NCBI GenBank assembly: GCA_017632155.1
Contig: JAGBRZ010000051.1
Coordinates: forward strand, 22,123 to 86,122
Length of the DNA: 64,000 bases
Reading direction: 5' to 3'
Source: Clostridia bacterium
GTDB taxonomy: Bacteria > Bacillota_A > Clostridia > Oscillospirales > CAG-272
The position numbers were made by a program, and so were the translations under genes. The notes beneath the pieces were generated by a model. That model was given only the letters and a program-made list of their open reading frames with translations. It was not told the DNA's origin and ran no database searches. This document shows, one piece after another, positions 1 through 7,509 of this stretch (the stretch's first letter is position 1; every line of letters begins with the position of its first letter).

Positions 1-247
1 GTGCGAAGCCGGTGTTCTTGACCTGAACGATCTTCGAAACGCTCGTGCCCGGGACGACGTCTATCGGGTCTGTGAACGGTTCGAGCTTGCCGCCCACGAG
101 GGTGTACTCCTCCAGGCGAATCCGCACGTTGCCTGCCGTTACGACGTTCGTGGCGGTATCCTCGTATGTATAAAACGCTGCCGTGCCGTATGCCACGATC
201 GAGAGGCATATGGCGATGAGGGCGCAAACCAGTATCTTTTTCTTCAT
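1..247 (-). CDS. TasA/camelysin-like SipW-dependent secreted protein (partial, 3' end outside window)
   Basis: Ninth member of the secreted paralogue array downstream of sipW; only the first 82 or so residues are in the window. The N-terminus has MKKKIL, a hydrophobic core and an AAFYTYEDTATN segment, followed by VTAGNVRIRLEE, the strand that follows the signal peptide in this family. The start is ATG at 247 with AAGGAGA about 7 nt upstream. It is the most divergent copy at the cleavage region (AAFYTYEDT rather than SLAYLTDTD). Family membership is seen directly; export and cleavage by the neighbouring SipW are inferred. Confidence 0.85.
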   Translation of the reverse strand, partial: MKKKILVCALIAICLSIVAYGTAAFYTYEDTATNVVTAGNVRIRLEEYTLVGGKLEPFTDPIDVVPGTSVSKIVQVKNTGFA

Positions 248-337
248 TATATTTTTCTCCTTTTCGGATGTCGAATTGTCTGTTTTCAGGGCATATATGG
301 CTTCCCCGAGGAATTCCCCAAGAAAGTCATATACACC

Positions 338-358
338 CTGCTCCCTTTTCGGGAGCAG
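338..358. other. Intercistronic hairpin between array members
   Basis: An 8-bp perfect inverted repeat (CTGCTCCC / GGGAGCAG, 5-nt loop) lies in the unusually long gap between the eighth and ninth secreted-protein genes. No T-run follows on the minus strand, so it is more likely a processing or partial-attenuation hairpin within the operon than a full terminator. Confidence 0.5.
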
Positions 359-371
359 AGTTGTAAAATGA

Positions 372-1076
372 TCAGTCTATATCGATCGAATATTCCGCAG
401 CGCCCTGTGCGTGGTAAGCCTCGTAAGCGTCATAAACGTTTGCGAAGGTTGCCGCCTGGATGCCGTATGCGGTAACTACGATCTCGACGTCGTTCAGATC
501 AAATCCGATGGGGCTGCCGCCGACGGTGTATACGCCAAGGGCGTTGTTGTAATCAACCGCGGGGTCGATGAACACCTTCGACATGCCAACGGTGGTCGAT
601 TCGCCTGCGCTGAGCACACCGTTATAAAGAACGGTGTAAACGTTGCAGCTGACACCATTGACCATAACGCCCTCTTCGAGCTGATAATCAACGATCCAGC
701 ACTTATTCTCGGGGGTAGCGGCGGTCTGGCCTGCCTCCCAATAAGACTGGTTGTTCTGGTGTCCGAGCCAGTTGCGGCCGGCATGGTTGACGTGGAGAAT
801 GCCGTTGTCGAGCGCTACGGGTACGGAATAGGTGTACCAAACGTAGGTGGGAATGCTTCCCGCCTCGAGGGTGACGGTAACGTCCTTTGTAACCGATGCG
901 CCGGGGATGAGCTGCGAGCCCTGAATGAAGTTCTCGTTCAGGGTGATATCAACCTTACCCGAGGTGAAGACGTTGGTCTTGCGGTCGGTGTCGGTGAAGT
1001 ACGCGAGCGATGCACCCGCTACAGCTACAACTGCCATGCAGATTACCAGACAGATAGCTAAAATTTTCTTTTTCAT
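372..1076 (-). CDS. TasA/camelysin-like SipW-dependent secreted protein
   Basis: A 234-residue secreted protein. Residues 1-25 form a SipW-type signal peptide (MKKKIL, hydrophobic core, GASLAYFTDTD), followed by NVFTSGKVDITLNE, the first strand seen in TasA and camelysin relatives. The C-terminus carries the array's conserved tail motif (TAYGIQAATF...YDAYEAYH). The middle (VLHVNHAGRNWLG, then a CW-containing segment) closely resembles the gene at 1842-2615, so the two are recent paralogues. It probably acts outside the cell as a fibre or matrix subunit after cleavage by the signal peptidase at 6339-6938. The role is inferred from the family; polymerisation cannot be judged from sequence. Confidence 0.9.
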   Translation of the reverse strand: MKKKILAICLVICMAVVAVAGASLAYFTDTDRKTNVFTSGKVDITLNENFIQGSQLIPGASVTKDVTVTLEAGSIPTYVWYTYSVPVALDNGILHVNHAGRNWLGHQNNQSYWEAGQTAATPENKCWIVDYQLEEGVMVNGVSCNVYTVLYNGVLSAGESTTVGMSKVFIDPAVDYNNALGVYTVGGSPIGFDLNDVEIVVTAYGIQAATFANVYDAYEAYHAQGAAEYSIDID

Positions 1077-1087
1077 GTTAGTTTACC

Positions 1088-1816
1088 TTACTGTGCGTTT
1101 CCAAATGCGAAAGCATTCTTGAAAGCGGTGGTCATTGCATCAAAGCAATCGTCAAAGGTCTGGGTCTGAACCGCATATGCCTTTACGTTGATCTCAAGAT
1201 CAACGATCTTTGCCATCTCTGCGTTGTCCCACTCAGAGGGGATGGTGATGGTGTCAAAGAGAGTAACTGCCTCGCCGGGAGCCATGATCTTTTCCATGAA
1301 TACGTAGAATACGTAAGCACCGTCAACATTTTCCTGATAGATGGAGTAGCTCTCGTTGCCGAAAACGGGGAGCACGCCGCCTGCGAGAGGATGATTCTCC
1401 TTTGCTGCAGCATCGCCCATAAGGCCGCCGCTTGCAAGCAGGTTGATGTCAATGAGATTTGTGCCTTCAATGCCGATAAGGGACTGAAGATCGGTTGCGG
1501 AAACGGTAACGATTGCGGCAACGTATGCCTTTTCGGAATCAGCAGCAACGGTGATGGTGGGGTCCTTGGTGATAACCTGACCGGGATACATCTTGCCGTA
1601 ATCCTGATCCTCGGAGGTGCGGTTCGCGAGGGTTTCCTTGATGTAGTTGTCTTCATCGAGAACAACCATAGCCTCGTCAAGGGTGATATCAACCTTGCCG
1701 GAGGTGAAGGTGTTGGTCTGCTCGTCGGTATCGGTCAGATACGCGAGAGATGCGCCGGCAATGGCAACTACTGCCATCGAGATAACAAGCGCAAACGCAA
1801 GAATCTTTCTTTTCAT
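1088..1816 (-). CDS. TasA/camelysin-like SipW-dependent secreted protein
   Basis: A 242-residue secreted protein with the same layout: MKRKIL signal peptide ending around GASLAYLTDTDEQ, then TNTFTSGKVDITLDE, an immunoglobulin-like beta-rich body, and the tail motif KAYAVQTQTFDDCFDA. The signal peptide is nearly identical to that of the next gene downstream (372-1076). The body has a pro-rich PGQVITKDPTITV segment, also seen in the members at 5044 and 5705. It has AAAGGATC as ribosome site and lies 25 nt from the upstream stop, consistent with one operon. Likely a secreted matrix component; the exact role is unknown. Confidence 0.9.
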   Translation of the reverse strand: MKRKILAFALVISMAVVAIAGASLAYLTDTDEQTNTFTSGKVDITLDEAMVVLDEDNYIKETLANRTSEDQDYGKMYPGQVITKDPTITVAADSEKAYVAAIVTVSATDLQSLIGIEGTNLIDINLLASGGLMGDAAAKENHPLAGGVLPVFGNESYSIYQENVDGAYVFYVFMEKIMAPGEAVTLFDTITIPSEWDNAEMAKIVDLEINVKAYAVQTQTFDDCFDAMTTAFKNAFAFGNAQ

Positions 1817-1841
1817 TTTCTTTGATCCTTTCAGTTAAGGA

Positions 1842-2615
1842 TTACTGCGCGGGAAGACCATCGGTTGCCCAGCTGAGTTGGAGCTCGCCCCACTGGCCAA
1901 AATAAGCCTTGAAAGCATCGTGAGCATTTTCAAATCCCTGTTTCTGAATAGCGTATGCGTTTACGTAGATCATTACGGGATTGGTATCTACCCACTCAAT
2001 GGGGGTAACTTCGCCATTGTCAACGATGTAGAGTTTACCTTCGGGGTCAACGTCAACGTGAGCATCCATATAAACCTGGGTAAGACCGATAGTGGTCTCA
2101 TCGCCGGCTGCAAGAGGACCGTTATAAAGAACAACGTATACGTTATAAAGGATACCGTATTGATCATAAGCCTGTGTCATATAAATACCATTATCACCCA
2201 CAGGATTGTAATCGGGGATCCAGCACTGCTCCTCGGGGGTAGGTGTAGTCTGACCCTGCGCCCAATAAGCCTTGTTATCCTGATAGCCAAGCCAGTTAGC
2301 ACCAGCGTGGTTTACATGAAGAACATTCTTAGATGCATCTTTGGGAGTATCAAGGGACGCGGGGATAGCATAGGTGTACCAAACCCAAGCATCGTTGGTG
2401 CCGACGTTTTCAATGGTAACGTCCTTGTTGATCTTCCAACCGGGCATAAGCTGAGAATCCTGCTCGAAAACTTCATTCAGCACGATGTCAACGTTGCCTA
2501 CAGTAAAGGTGTTTGTCTGTTCGTCACGGTCGGTCATATATGCAAGAGTAACGCCAACGGAAAGAACGGCGATCAGCATAACAGCCAATGTGATGATCAA
2601 TATTTTCTTTTTCAT
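1842..2615 (-). CDS. TasA/camelysin-like SipW-dependent secreted protein
   Basis: A 257-residue secreted protein. The signal peptide MKKKILIITLAV...VTLAYMTDRDEQ is followed by TNTFTVGNVDIVLNE. The body shares VLHVNHAGANWLG and the CWIPDY segment with the protein at 372-1076, and the tail has NAYAIQKQGFENAHDAFKAYFG. The two proteins differ mainly in a loop insertion in the C-terminal half. Ribosome site AAAGGAA. It belongs to the sipW operon, with a 34-nt gap to the upstream gene. Predicted extracellular fibre or matrix subunit, by family only. Confidence 0.9.
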   Translation of the reverse strand: MKKKILIITLAVMLIAVLSVGVTLAYMTDRDEQTNTFTVGNVDIVLNEVFEQDSQLMPGWKINKDVTIENVGTNDAWVWYTYAIPASLDTPKDASKNVLHVNHAGANWLGYQDNKAYWAQGQTTPTPEEQCWIPDYNPVGDNGIYMTQAYDQYGILYNVYVVLYNGPLAAGDETTIGLTQVYMDAHVDVDPEGKLYIVDNGEVTPIEWVDTNPVMIYVNAYAIQKQGFENAHDAFKAYFGQWGELQLSWATDGLPAQ

Positions 2616-2649
2616 TGTGTTAATTCCTTTCAGTTAACTATTTCGGGAA

Positions 2650-3588
2650 TTAATCCTGGTCAAGAACCTGCTCGAGCCAGGTATATGCGGTAGCTTTGGT
2701 TACATCGCCGAAAGCGGTGTCAAGCGCGCGGGTTGCATTTTCATAACCGTTAGTAGAATTTACAAAACCGTTGGTCTGAGTTGCCTGAGAAAGAACAAGG
2801 ATATCATACTTGCCGTTCTTGTTACCGTCAAGAGCTTCAACAGTGCCGTTTTCTGCCATACTGCTCAAATAAACCTGAAGAAGGCTGGGATAGGAGATAG
2901 TATTGGGCGCAAGAACACCTTCTTCTACGGTTCCGTGCTTGGAGCCTGCACCGAGATATGTAGCGCACTTGACATAGTAGGTGCTATTACCGATTGTTAC
3001 ACTTCCTATATTTTCCCACTGCCAATGTCCCTTGCCATTTGCTTCATTGGGGTTCTTATCACGATTAAGTCCAATATACTTTTCGAAATCGGCATCGCTC
3101 ACGGAGCCCTGCTCAAATGCGAAGATAGTGCGAACGTATGCATCGGACTTACCGGTATTCTTTACAAATACAAACTTATCAACAACGTTCTTGCAGCTAT
3201 CGTCAAAGAGCTGATTGGAACCGGGGGCACCGATCTGACCCCAAGACTGCTGGTGTCTATCGCCCTTGGTGCCAACACGGCCATCCCAATCGATTGTGCC
3301 GTCCAGGAATACTGCGGGGTAAAGGGGCTTATCCTGAGTAAAGGGCTGGATTTCATCGGGAGTATAGCCGTACTTATCGGTCTCGCCGGTGGAAACCCAT
3401 TCAAAGATGCCATCTTTGTCTTCATCCTGCAAAAGGCGCTCATACTCAAGCTGTTCGATGTCGACTTTGCCCATTTCCATTACGTTAACAGCATCATCGG
3501 TATCGGTGAGATATGCAAGAGACATACTTGCAATAGCGGTAACAAGCATTATAGCTGCAATAGCAACTGCCAAAATTTTCTTTTTCAT
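2650..3588 (-). CDS. TasA/camelysin-like SipW-dependent secreted protein, large form
   Basis: At 312 residues this is the longest member of the array. The signal peptide is MKKKILAVAIAAIM...MSLAYLTDTDDA, then VNVMEMGKVDIEQ. It contains a DEDKDG acidic loop (around residue 55) and an NKNGKYD loop near the C-terminus, both plausible metal-binding turns. The FVFVKNTGKSDAYVRTIFAFE segment is typical of the TasA-type fold and is shared with the gene at 3604-4401. The tail is DILVLSQATQTNGF...ENATRALDTAFGD. Ribosome site AAGGAG. Likely a surface or matrix protein; a possible cap or minor subunit given its size, which is speculative. Confidence 0.9.
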   Translation of the reverse strand: MKKKILAVAIAAIMLVTAIASMSLAYLTDTDDAVNVMEMGKVDIEQLEYERLLQDEDKDGIFEWVSTGETDKYGYTPDEIQPFTQDKPLYPAVFLDGTIDWDGRVGTKGDRHQQSWGQIGAPGSNQLFDDSCKNVVDKFVFVKNTGKSDAYVRTIFAFEQGSVSDADFEKYIGLNRDKNPNEANGKGHWQWENIGSVTIGNSTYYVKCATYLGAGSKHGTVEEGVLAPNTISYPSLLQVYLSSMAENGTVEALDGNKNGKYDILVLSQATQTNGFVNSTNGYENATRALDTAFGDVTKATAYTWLEQVLDQD

Positions 3589-3603
3589 AATATAAACTCC
3601 TTA

Positions 3604-4401
3604 TTAATTGCCCGCGATCGTGTTGTCATTCGCGGTAGTTTTTGGGGTTGTAGTAGAAAGCCATTCGATGAGTTTAGAATCCTCAACAGTTGCAAGATCG
3701 CCGAAGGCTGCGTTGAGAGCCTGATCAGCATTCTCGAAGCCTGCCGTCTGAACAGCCTGGGAGAGAACAAGAATGTCATATTTTGCACCAATGTACTGGA
3801 AGAACTCATTTCCGGCCTCGGGGGAGAGGAAAATCTGACGGAGAGAGCTTTCCGTAGTTTCATTAGGCTGAATCTTACCGTCACCGCTTGTGCCCTTATA
3901 TGTATAAGCACAAATAGCATATTCAACACCGTCAATGGTTACATAGCGATTAATGAAGTCAAAACTACCGTTAATACAGAGGTAGCGATCCCAAAGGTCA
4001 GCAACAAGAGTATCAGTGTTGGGAGCATAGTGGCGCTGGGTCTCAAAAGCAATAATGGTTCTGATATACGCCTCTTCGGAACCGGTGTTTGTAACACTTA
4101 CAAATTTGTCGATCTCATTGTTCACAGATTCACCCCAAACATTAATCTTGGCGCCATTGGTGTCATCAATTTCGAGATCCTTGGTAAGAGCGCCTGTGGG
4201 ATATACTGCAGGAAGAAGCTTGAGGTTATCTTCGTACGCAGTACCGTCACGCTTGGTTTCGTTCTGTACGATTTTAACATTACCGACAGTCATCGTGTTT
4301 TTATCGTAATCAGAGTCCTGGAGGTACGCAAGAGATACGCTTGCAACAGCGGTTACAACCATGATAGCTGCGATTGCGAGTGCAAGAATTTTCTTTTTCA
4401 T
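3604..4401 (-). CDS. TasA/camelysin-like SipW-dependent secreted protein, large form
   Basis: A 265-residue secreted protein. The reading frame is open further upstream, but the start is placed at the ATG at 4401 because MKKKILALAIAAIMVV matches the signal peptides of its neighbours and AAAGGA precedes it. The cleavage region is VSLAYLQDSDYD, then KNTMTVGNVKIVQNE. The body has FVSVTNTGSEEAYIRTIIAFE and the tail DILVLSQAVQTAGFENADQALNAAFGDL, both very close to the gene at 2650-3588, so the pair arose by duplication. Part of the sipW operon. The fibre or matrix role is inferred from the family. Confidence 0.9.
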   Translation of the reverse strand: MKKKILALAIAAIMVVTAVASVSLAYLQDSDYDKNTMTVGNVKIVQNETKRDGTAYEDNLKLLPAVYPTGALTKDLEIDDTNGAKINVWGESVNNEIDKFVSVTNTGSEEAYIRTIIAFETQRHYAPNTDTLVADLWDRYLCINGSFDFINRYVTIDGVEYAICAYTYKGTSGDGKIQPNETTESSLRQIFLSPEAGNEFFQYIGAKYDILVLSQAVQTAGFENADQALNAAFGDLATVEDSKLIEWLSTTTPKTTANDNTIAGN

Positions 4402-4438
4402 AGTAGTGCGTCCTTTCTTAGTTGGTTCATATTGTGAG

Positions 4439-5023
4439 TTAAGGGTTAACCGCAGATACTTTCTGCCAACCAGTGATTTCTGTAAATCCTTCAGTCTGAA
4501 TTGCGTATGCAGTATAAACAAGTTCAGGAAGAGCGGTTACTCCATCAAATGTATCTTTCTTTACAGTATCGCCATTAATAGTAATGATATTACCTTCAAG
4601 CAATTCCCAACGAACAAGGGTATCAGTTGCTTTTACAGTACGATACCAAACATTAGAAGGAATATTGGTTCCATCGCCCTGTGTCCAACCATTATCCTGA
4701 GTAAGGGTAGAAACATAATTTATATATGTATTGCTGTTGTTTTTTTCTTCGAACTTTACATAAAGATAAATATCAACATTAGTTTCTGGTCTCAAAACTT
4801 CTACAACAGGATCCTTCGAATACTCTTTTCCAGGAATCATCTGTGCAGACCACGTAGTTCCATTATTAGGAGTTTCGGTCAATGTAATGCCTAAATCACC
4901 CACTGTGAAAGTATTAGTAATTGTTTCGGTAGACTGGAACAGCCAAGCAATAGAACCTCCAACCGCTACAAGAAGAGCAAGAGAAAGCGCTACGATAGAA
5001 GCGAGAAGTATTTTCTTTTTCAT
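4439..5023 (-). CDS. TasA/camelysin-like SipW-dependent secreted protein, short form
   Basis: A 194-residue secreted protein with signal peptide MKKKILLASIVALSLALLV ending near GGSIAWLFQSTETI, then TNTFTVGDLGITLTE. It uses AWLFQST where most members have AYLTDTD, a variant shared with the member at 5044-5685 (AWLVSST). The tail is VYTAYAIQTEGFTEITGW. It is the only array member whose tail lacks the alanine-rich A..A..A pattern after GF. Ribosome site AAGGAG. Predicted exported, SipW-processed subunit. Confidence 0.9.
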   Translation of the reverse strand: MKKKILLASIVALSLALLVAVGGSIAWLFQSTETITNTFTVGDLGITLTETPNNGTTWSAQMIPGKEYSKDPVVEVLRPETNVDIYLYVKFEEKNNSNTYINYVSTLTQDNGWTQGDGTNIPSNVWYRTVKATDTLVRWELLEGNIITINGDTVKKDTFDGVTALPELVYTAYAIQTEGFTEITGWQKVSAVNP

Positions 5024-5043
5024 GATTAAATCTCCTTTTCTAA

Positions 5044-5685
5044 TTAGTTGGTCTCAGTAGAAGAGCCAAAGGTTGCAGTCCATGCGGCTTCTGCGTTAGC
5101 AAAGCTGGTGGAAGTCTGTACTGCATAAGCCGTAATAGTAATAGAGCGAGCGGACCAAGTGCCAATATTATCTCTTGTAACAACATCGCCATTAATAATG
5201 AAATACTCGAAAACATCAAGGTCTACTTGAGCCTGACGTGCATCTACTTCATATCCGTTTGCATTTACTGTGTCACCTGTTCCAATGTAATACCAAATGT
5301 TGGAGCCGGAGATCCGCTTCCAACCTTTTGCAATCATCTGATTCTCGATAGTAACATTATCAATGATTTCCGCAAGGGGGTTAACTACCTCAACATAAAC
5401 ATAGCAAGGTTCGCTTTCTTTCTGAACATGTACCGTGGGGTCTTTTATATAAGTTCTACCCGGTACAAGCTTGTATTCGTTACCTACAGTAGTAACTCCG
5501 TTGGGATTCTGACCATACTCATCAACTTCAGACTCGTCAAGAGTAATATTAACCTTACCTGCGGTAAATGTATTTGTTACGGTCTGAGTACTGGAAACAA
5601 GCCATGCAAGAGATACGCTTGCAAAAGCAACGAGGGCCAGAGAAAGAGCTATAACTGCAATAACAAGTTTTTTAGTTGTATTCAT
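5044..5685 (-). CDS. TasA/camelysin-like SipW-dependent secreted protein, short form
   Basis: A 213-residue secreted protein. The signal peptide starts MNTTKKLVIAVIAL rather than MKKKIL and ends at SVSLAWLVSSTQTV, then TNTFTAGKVNITLDE. The body includes PGRTYIKDPTVHV and CYVYVEV strands, and the tail is TAYAVQTSTSFANAEAAWTATFG. It groups with the members at 4439 and 5705 by length and motifs. Ribosome site AGGAG, with 20 nt to the next gene. Predicted extracellular subunit processed by SipW. Confidence 0.9.
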   Translation of the reverse strand: MNTTKKLVIAVIALSLALVAFASVSLAWLVSSTQTVTNTFTAGKVNITLDESEVDEYGQNPNGVTTVGNEYKLVPGRTYIKDPTVHVQKESEPCYVYVEVVNPLAEIIDNVTIENQMIAKGWKRISGSNIWYYIGTGDTVNANGYEVDARQAQVDLDVFEYFIINGDVVTRDNIGTWSARSITITAYAVQTSTSFANAEAAWTATFGSSTETN

Positions 5686-5704
5686 TATGCTTTTCTCCTA
5701 TCTA

Positions 5705-6283
5705 TTAGTTATTATTGGTCCAAGTAGCTGGAGCTGCTGCCCACGCCAATGCAGCGGTAGTAAAGCCGTCAGCCTGAATTGCATATGCGGTTACGTTAAT
5801 AGATGCACTTTTATAAGCATCGGGATCAGCATTACCAGCAAAAGTAAATTCTTCAAACAGAGTAGCTGTGTCACCAACATTCATCTTAGTGTTGTACGCA
5901 TATACAAGGCTACCATCTGTTGTAGTCATCTGTGTCCAACCTTCGTTGATTGTAATAGCACTTGCTTCGCCCAATCCATCATCGAGTTTGGCAAATACCC
6001 AACACTCTTCACTACCGGTTTCAACAGTAATGGTGGGATCCTTGTCATAAGTATGACCGGGAATAAGCTTATACTGGTTACCGGTTTTGGTTCGCTCAGA
6101 AGTAGCAACACCATATTCGCTAACTACCGATTCATCAAGTGAAATAACAACCTGACCAACAGTAAAGGTGTTCTGTACGGTTTGTGTGGTGTAAGTCAGA
6201 TACGCCATAGTTGCCATTACAGTACTTACAACAAGCAGGACTGCGCTGAGTGCGAGGAGTAGTGCTTTAGTTCTTGTTTTCAT
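5705..6283 (-). CDS. TasA/camelysin-like SipW-dependent secreted protein, first of the array
   Basis: A 192-residue secreted protein and the first gene after sipW. The signal peptide is MKTRTKALLLALSAVLLV...MATMAYLTYTTQTV, then QNTFTVGQVVISLDE. The body has PGHTYDKDPTITVETG and CWVFAKL; the tail is NVTAYAIQADGFTTAALAWAAAPATW. It has the best ribosome site of the operon (AAGGAGG, 7 nt), which together with its position suggests it could be the most highly translated subunit; this is inference. Confidence 0.9.
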   Translation of the reverse strand: MKTRTKALLLALSAVLLVVSTVMATMAYLTYTTQTVQNTFTVGQVVISLDESVVSEYGVATSERTKTGNQYKLIPGHTYDKDPTITVETGSEECWVFAKLDDGLGEASAITINEGWTQMTTTDGSLVYAYNTKMNVGDTATLFEEFTFAGNADPDAYKSASINVTAYAIQADGFTTAALAWAAAPATWTNNN

Positions 6284-6338
6284 AACAAAAACCTCCTTAT
6301 TTTGATTTAGTAATTGAATTTATGTTAAAAGGGATCAA

Positions 6339-6938
6339 TTAGCCCTCTTTGTTTTCGCCGTTTTGCGGGCTTTCGGTCTTCTCGCCATCTTCGGCGGGAG
6401 CGGTCTCTTTCTCCTTTTCCGTTTTATCTGTCTTTGCGAAGATGTCGGGCAGGAAGGCGAGAGCCAGGATTATTGCACCGACCGCAAGCGCGATATACAT
6501 GCCGGGCGGGTGCTGTACGTAATATGCGACGTAACCGAGGAAGGGAATCTTGAATATGGGTTTGCCGATAAGGTTTTTGAAGTGTACGGGCGGGTCCTCG
6601 GTATAGATCTTCTCTCCCGTGGTCTCGTCGATATTGAAGTTCGCGTCGCCGCGCGTGTAAAAATGCTGATTCTCTGCATCTATTGCAATTACACGGTGGG
6701 TTGCGGGCATATCATTTGAGAGCACAAAGGTGATTACGTCGCCGACCTTTACCTCCGCAGGGTCCACTTCCTTGACGTAGATAAGCGCTCCGACGGGGTA
6801 TTCAGGCTCCATCGATCCCGATATGACCGAGTATACCTGCACTCCCACAAGGCGCATGCCTACGAGCAAGACCGCGAATATCACAACGATCACTACTATC
6901 ACCGTCGTTATGACATTCCAAATTTTCTTAAAATTCAA
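6339..6938 (-). CDS. sipW: SipW-type (ER-type) signal peptidase I
   Basis: A 199-residue membrane protease that would remove signal peptides from the secreted array encoded downstream. It has an N-terminal transmembrane segment (residues 8-30), catalytic Ser42 in SGSMEP, and His81 in PATHRV. A Ser-His dyad instead of Ser-Lys marks the archaeal/ER-type SipW branch. A second transmembrane segment (about 145-165) is followed by a highly charged, Lys/Glu-rich cytoplasmic tail. The start is TTG at 6938, with AGGAGTGAGG about 7 nt upstream; no better start exists in frame. It is the first gene of the operon, directly behind a good sigma-A promoter. Confidence 0.93.
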   Translation of the reverse strand: MNFKKIWNVITTVIVVIVVIFAVLLVGMRLVGVQVYSVISGSMEPEYPVGALIYVKEVDPAEVKVGDVITFVLSNDMPATHRVIAIDAENQHFYTRGDANFNIDETTGEKIYTEDPPVHFKNLIGKPIFKIPFLGYVAYYVQHPPGMYIALAVGAIILALAFLPDIFAKTDKTEKEKETAPAEDGEKTESPQNGENKEG

Positions 6939-7048
6939 TCTTTTTCCTCACTCCTTTTGTTGCCAAAAACTATTGGTAATCGTTAGAAAATCACACAACT
7001 TTTACCATTTTTTGGGAAATATTATAAATATGTAGTTTGGTATCTATC

Positions 7049-7077
7049 ATTATATCACGTTTTATTCACAAATGCAA
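7049..7077 (-). promoter_or_regulatory. Sigma-A promoter of the sipW operon
   Basis: On the minus strand, -35 TTGCAT (7072-7077) and -10 TATAAT (7049-7054) are separated by exactly 17 bp. The leader to the sipW TTG start would be about 105 nt and AT-rich, with no obvious riboswitch. Confidence 0.7.
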
Positions 7078-7196
7078 GGCTTTTTGCAAAAAAGTTTTAA
7101 CAAAATGATTATATTTTTTGTGAGTTGTGCCAATCGCAAATTGCAAGCACCACATATGGAAAAATATTGAGCTCAATTTACATTTTTTTACACAAA

Positions 7197-7218
7197 TATA
7201 TACTTGTTTAAGTATATA
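7197..7218. promoter_or_regulatory. Inverted repeat, candidate operator between sipW and the XRE gene
   Basis: A perfect 9-bp inverted repeat (TATATACTT / AAGTATATA, 4-bp spacer) lies in the divergent intergenic region, upstream of a possible promoter (TTGTCA at 7233-7238, TAAAAT at 7256-7261, 17-bp spacing) for the small XRE gene. It has the size of a Cro/C1-type operator; the binding protein is inferred. Confidence 0.45.
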
Positions 7219-7279
7219 CTTTATTGAGGAGATTGTCAATTAGGTATATATCTATTAAAATATATATTGAGGTGATGCT

Positions 7280-7483
7280 ATGATAACCCTAACACTGGAA
7301 AAACTGCTTGACCAAAAGAAGATCACGCGCTATGAGCTTGCCAAGCGCACGGGGATCAAATTTCAGATAATTGACAATTACTATAAAAACCGGGTAGTGC
7401 GCTACGACAGCTACATTCTTGACAAAATATGCGCGGCGCTCGACTGCGGCATTGAGGATATTATTGAATACAGGAAGGAATAA
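7280..7483 (+). CDS. Small XRE-family (Cro/C1-type) DNA-binding regulator
   Basis: A 67-residue protein consisting almost only of a helix-turn-helix domain (TRYELAKRTGIKFQIIDNYY with DKICAALDCGIEDIIEY). This is the compact Cro-like form common in Clostridia. It has GAGGTGAT as ribosome site. It lies divergently from sipW across a 341-bp AT-rich gap, so it is a plausible regulator of the sipW array or of itself; no direct evidence links them. A strong hairpin terminator begins right at its stop codon. Confidence 0.85.
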   Translation: MITLTLEKLLDQKKITRYELAKRTGIKFQIIDNYYKNRVVRYDSYILDKICAALDCGIEDIIEYRKE

Positions 7484-7509
7484 AAAAGATGGCTTGCGCC
7501 ATCTTTTTT
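7482..7509. terminator. Bidirectional hairpin terminator
   Basis: A 12-bp stem (AAAAAAGATGGC / GCCATCTTTTTT) with a TTGC loop lies between the convergent XRE gene and the amidotransferase-SGNH gene. The T-runs are part of the stem on both strands, so it can serve both genes. Confidence 0.85.

Noticed and set aside
2935..4437. 500-residue plus-strand frame antisense to two TasA-like genes
   Set aside because: It is the mirror of well-supported secreted genes, has no ribosome site and no recognisable domain; the frame stays open because of codon bias on the other strand.
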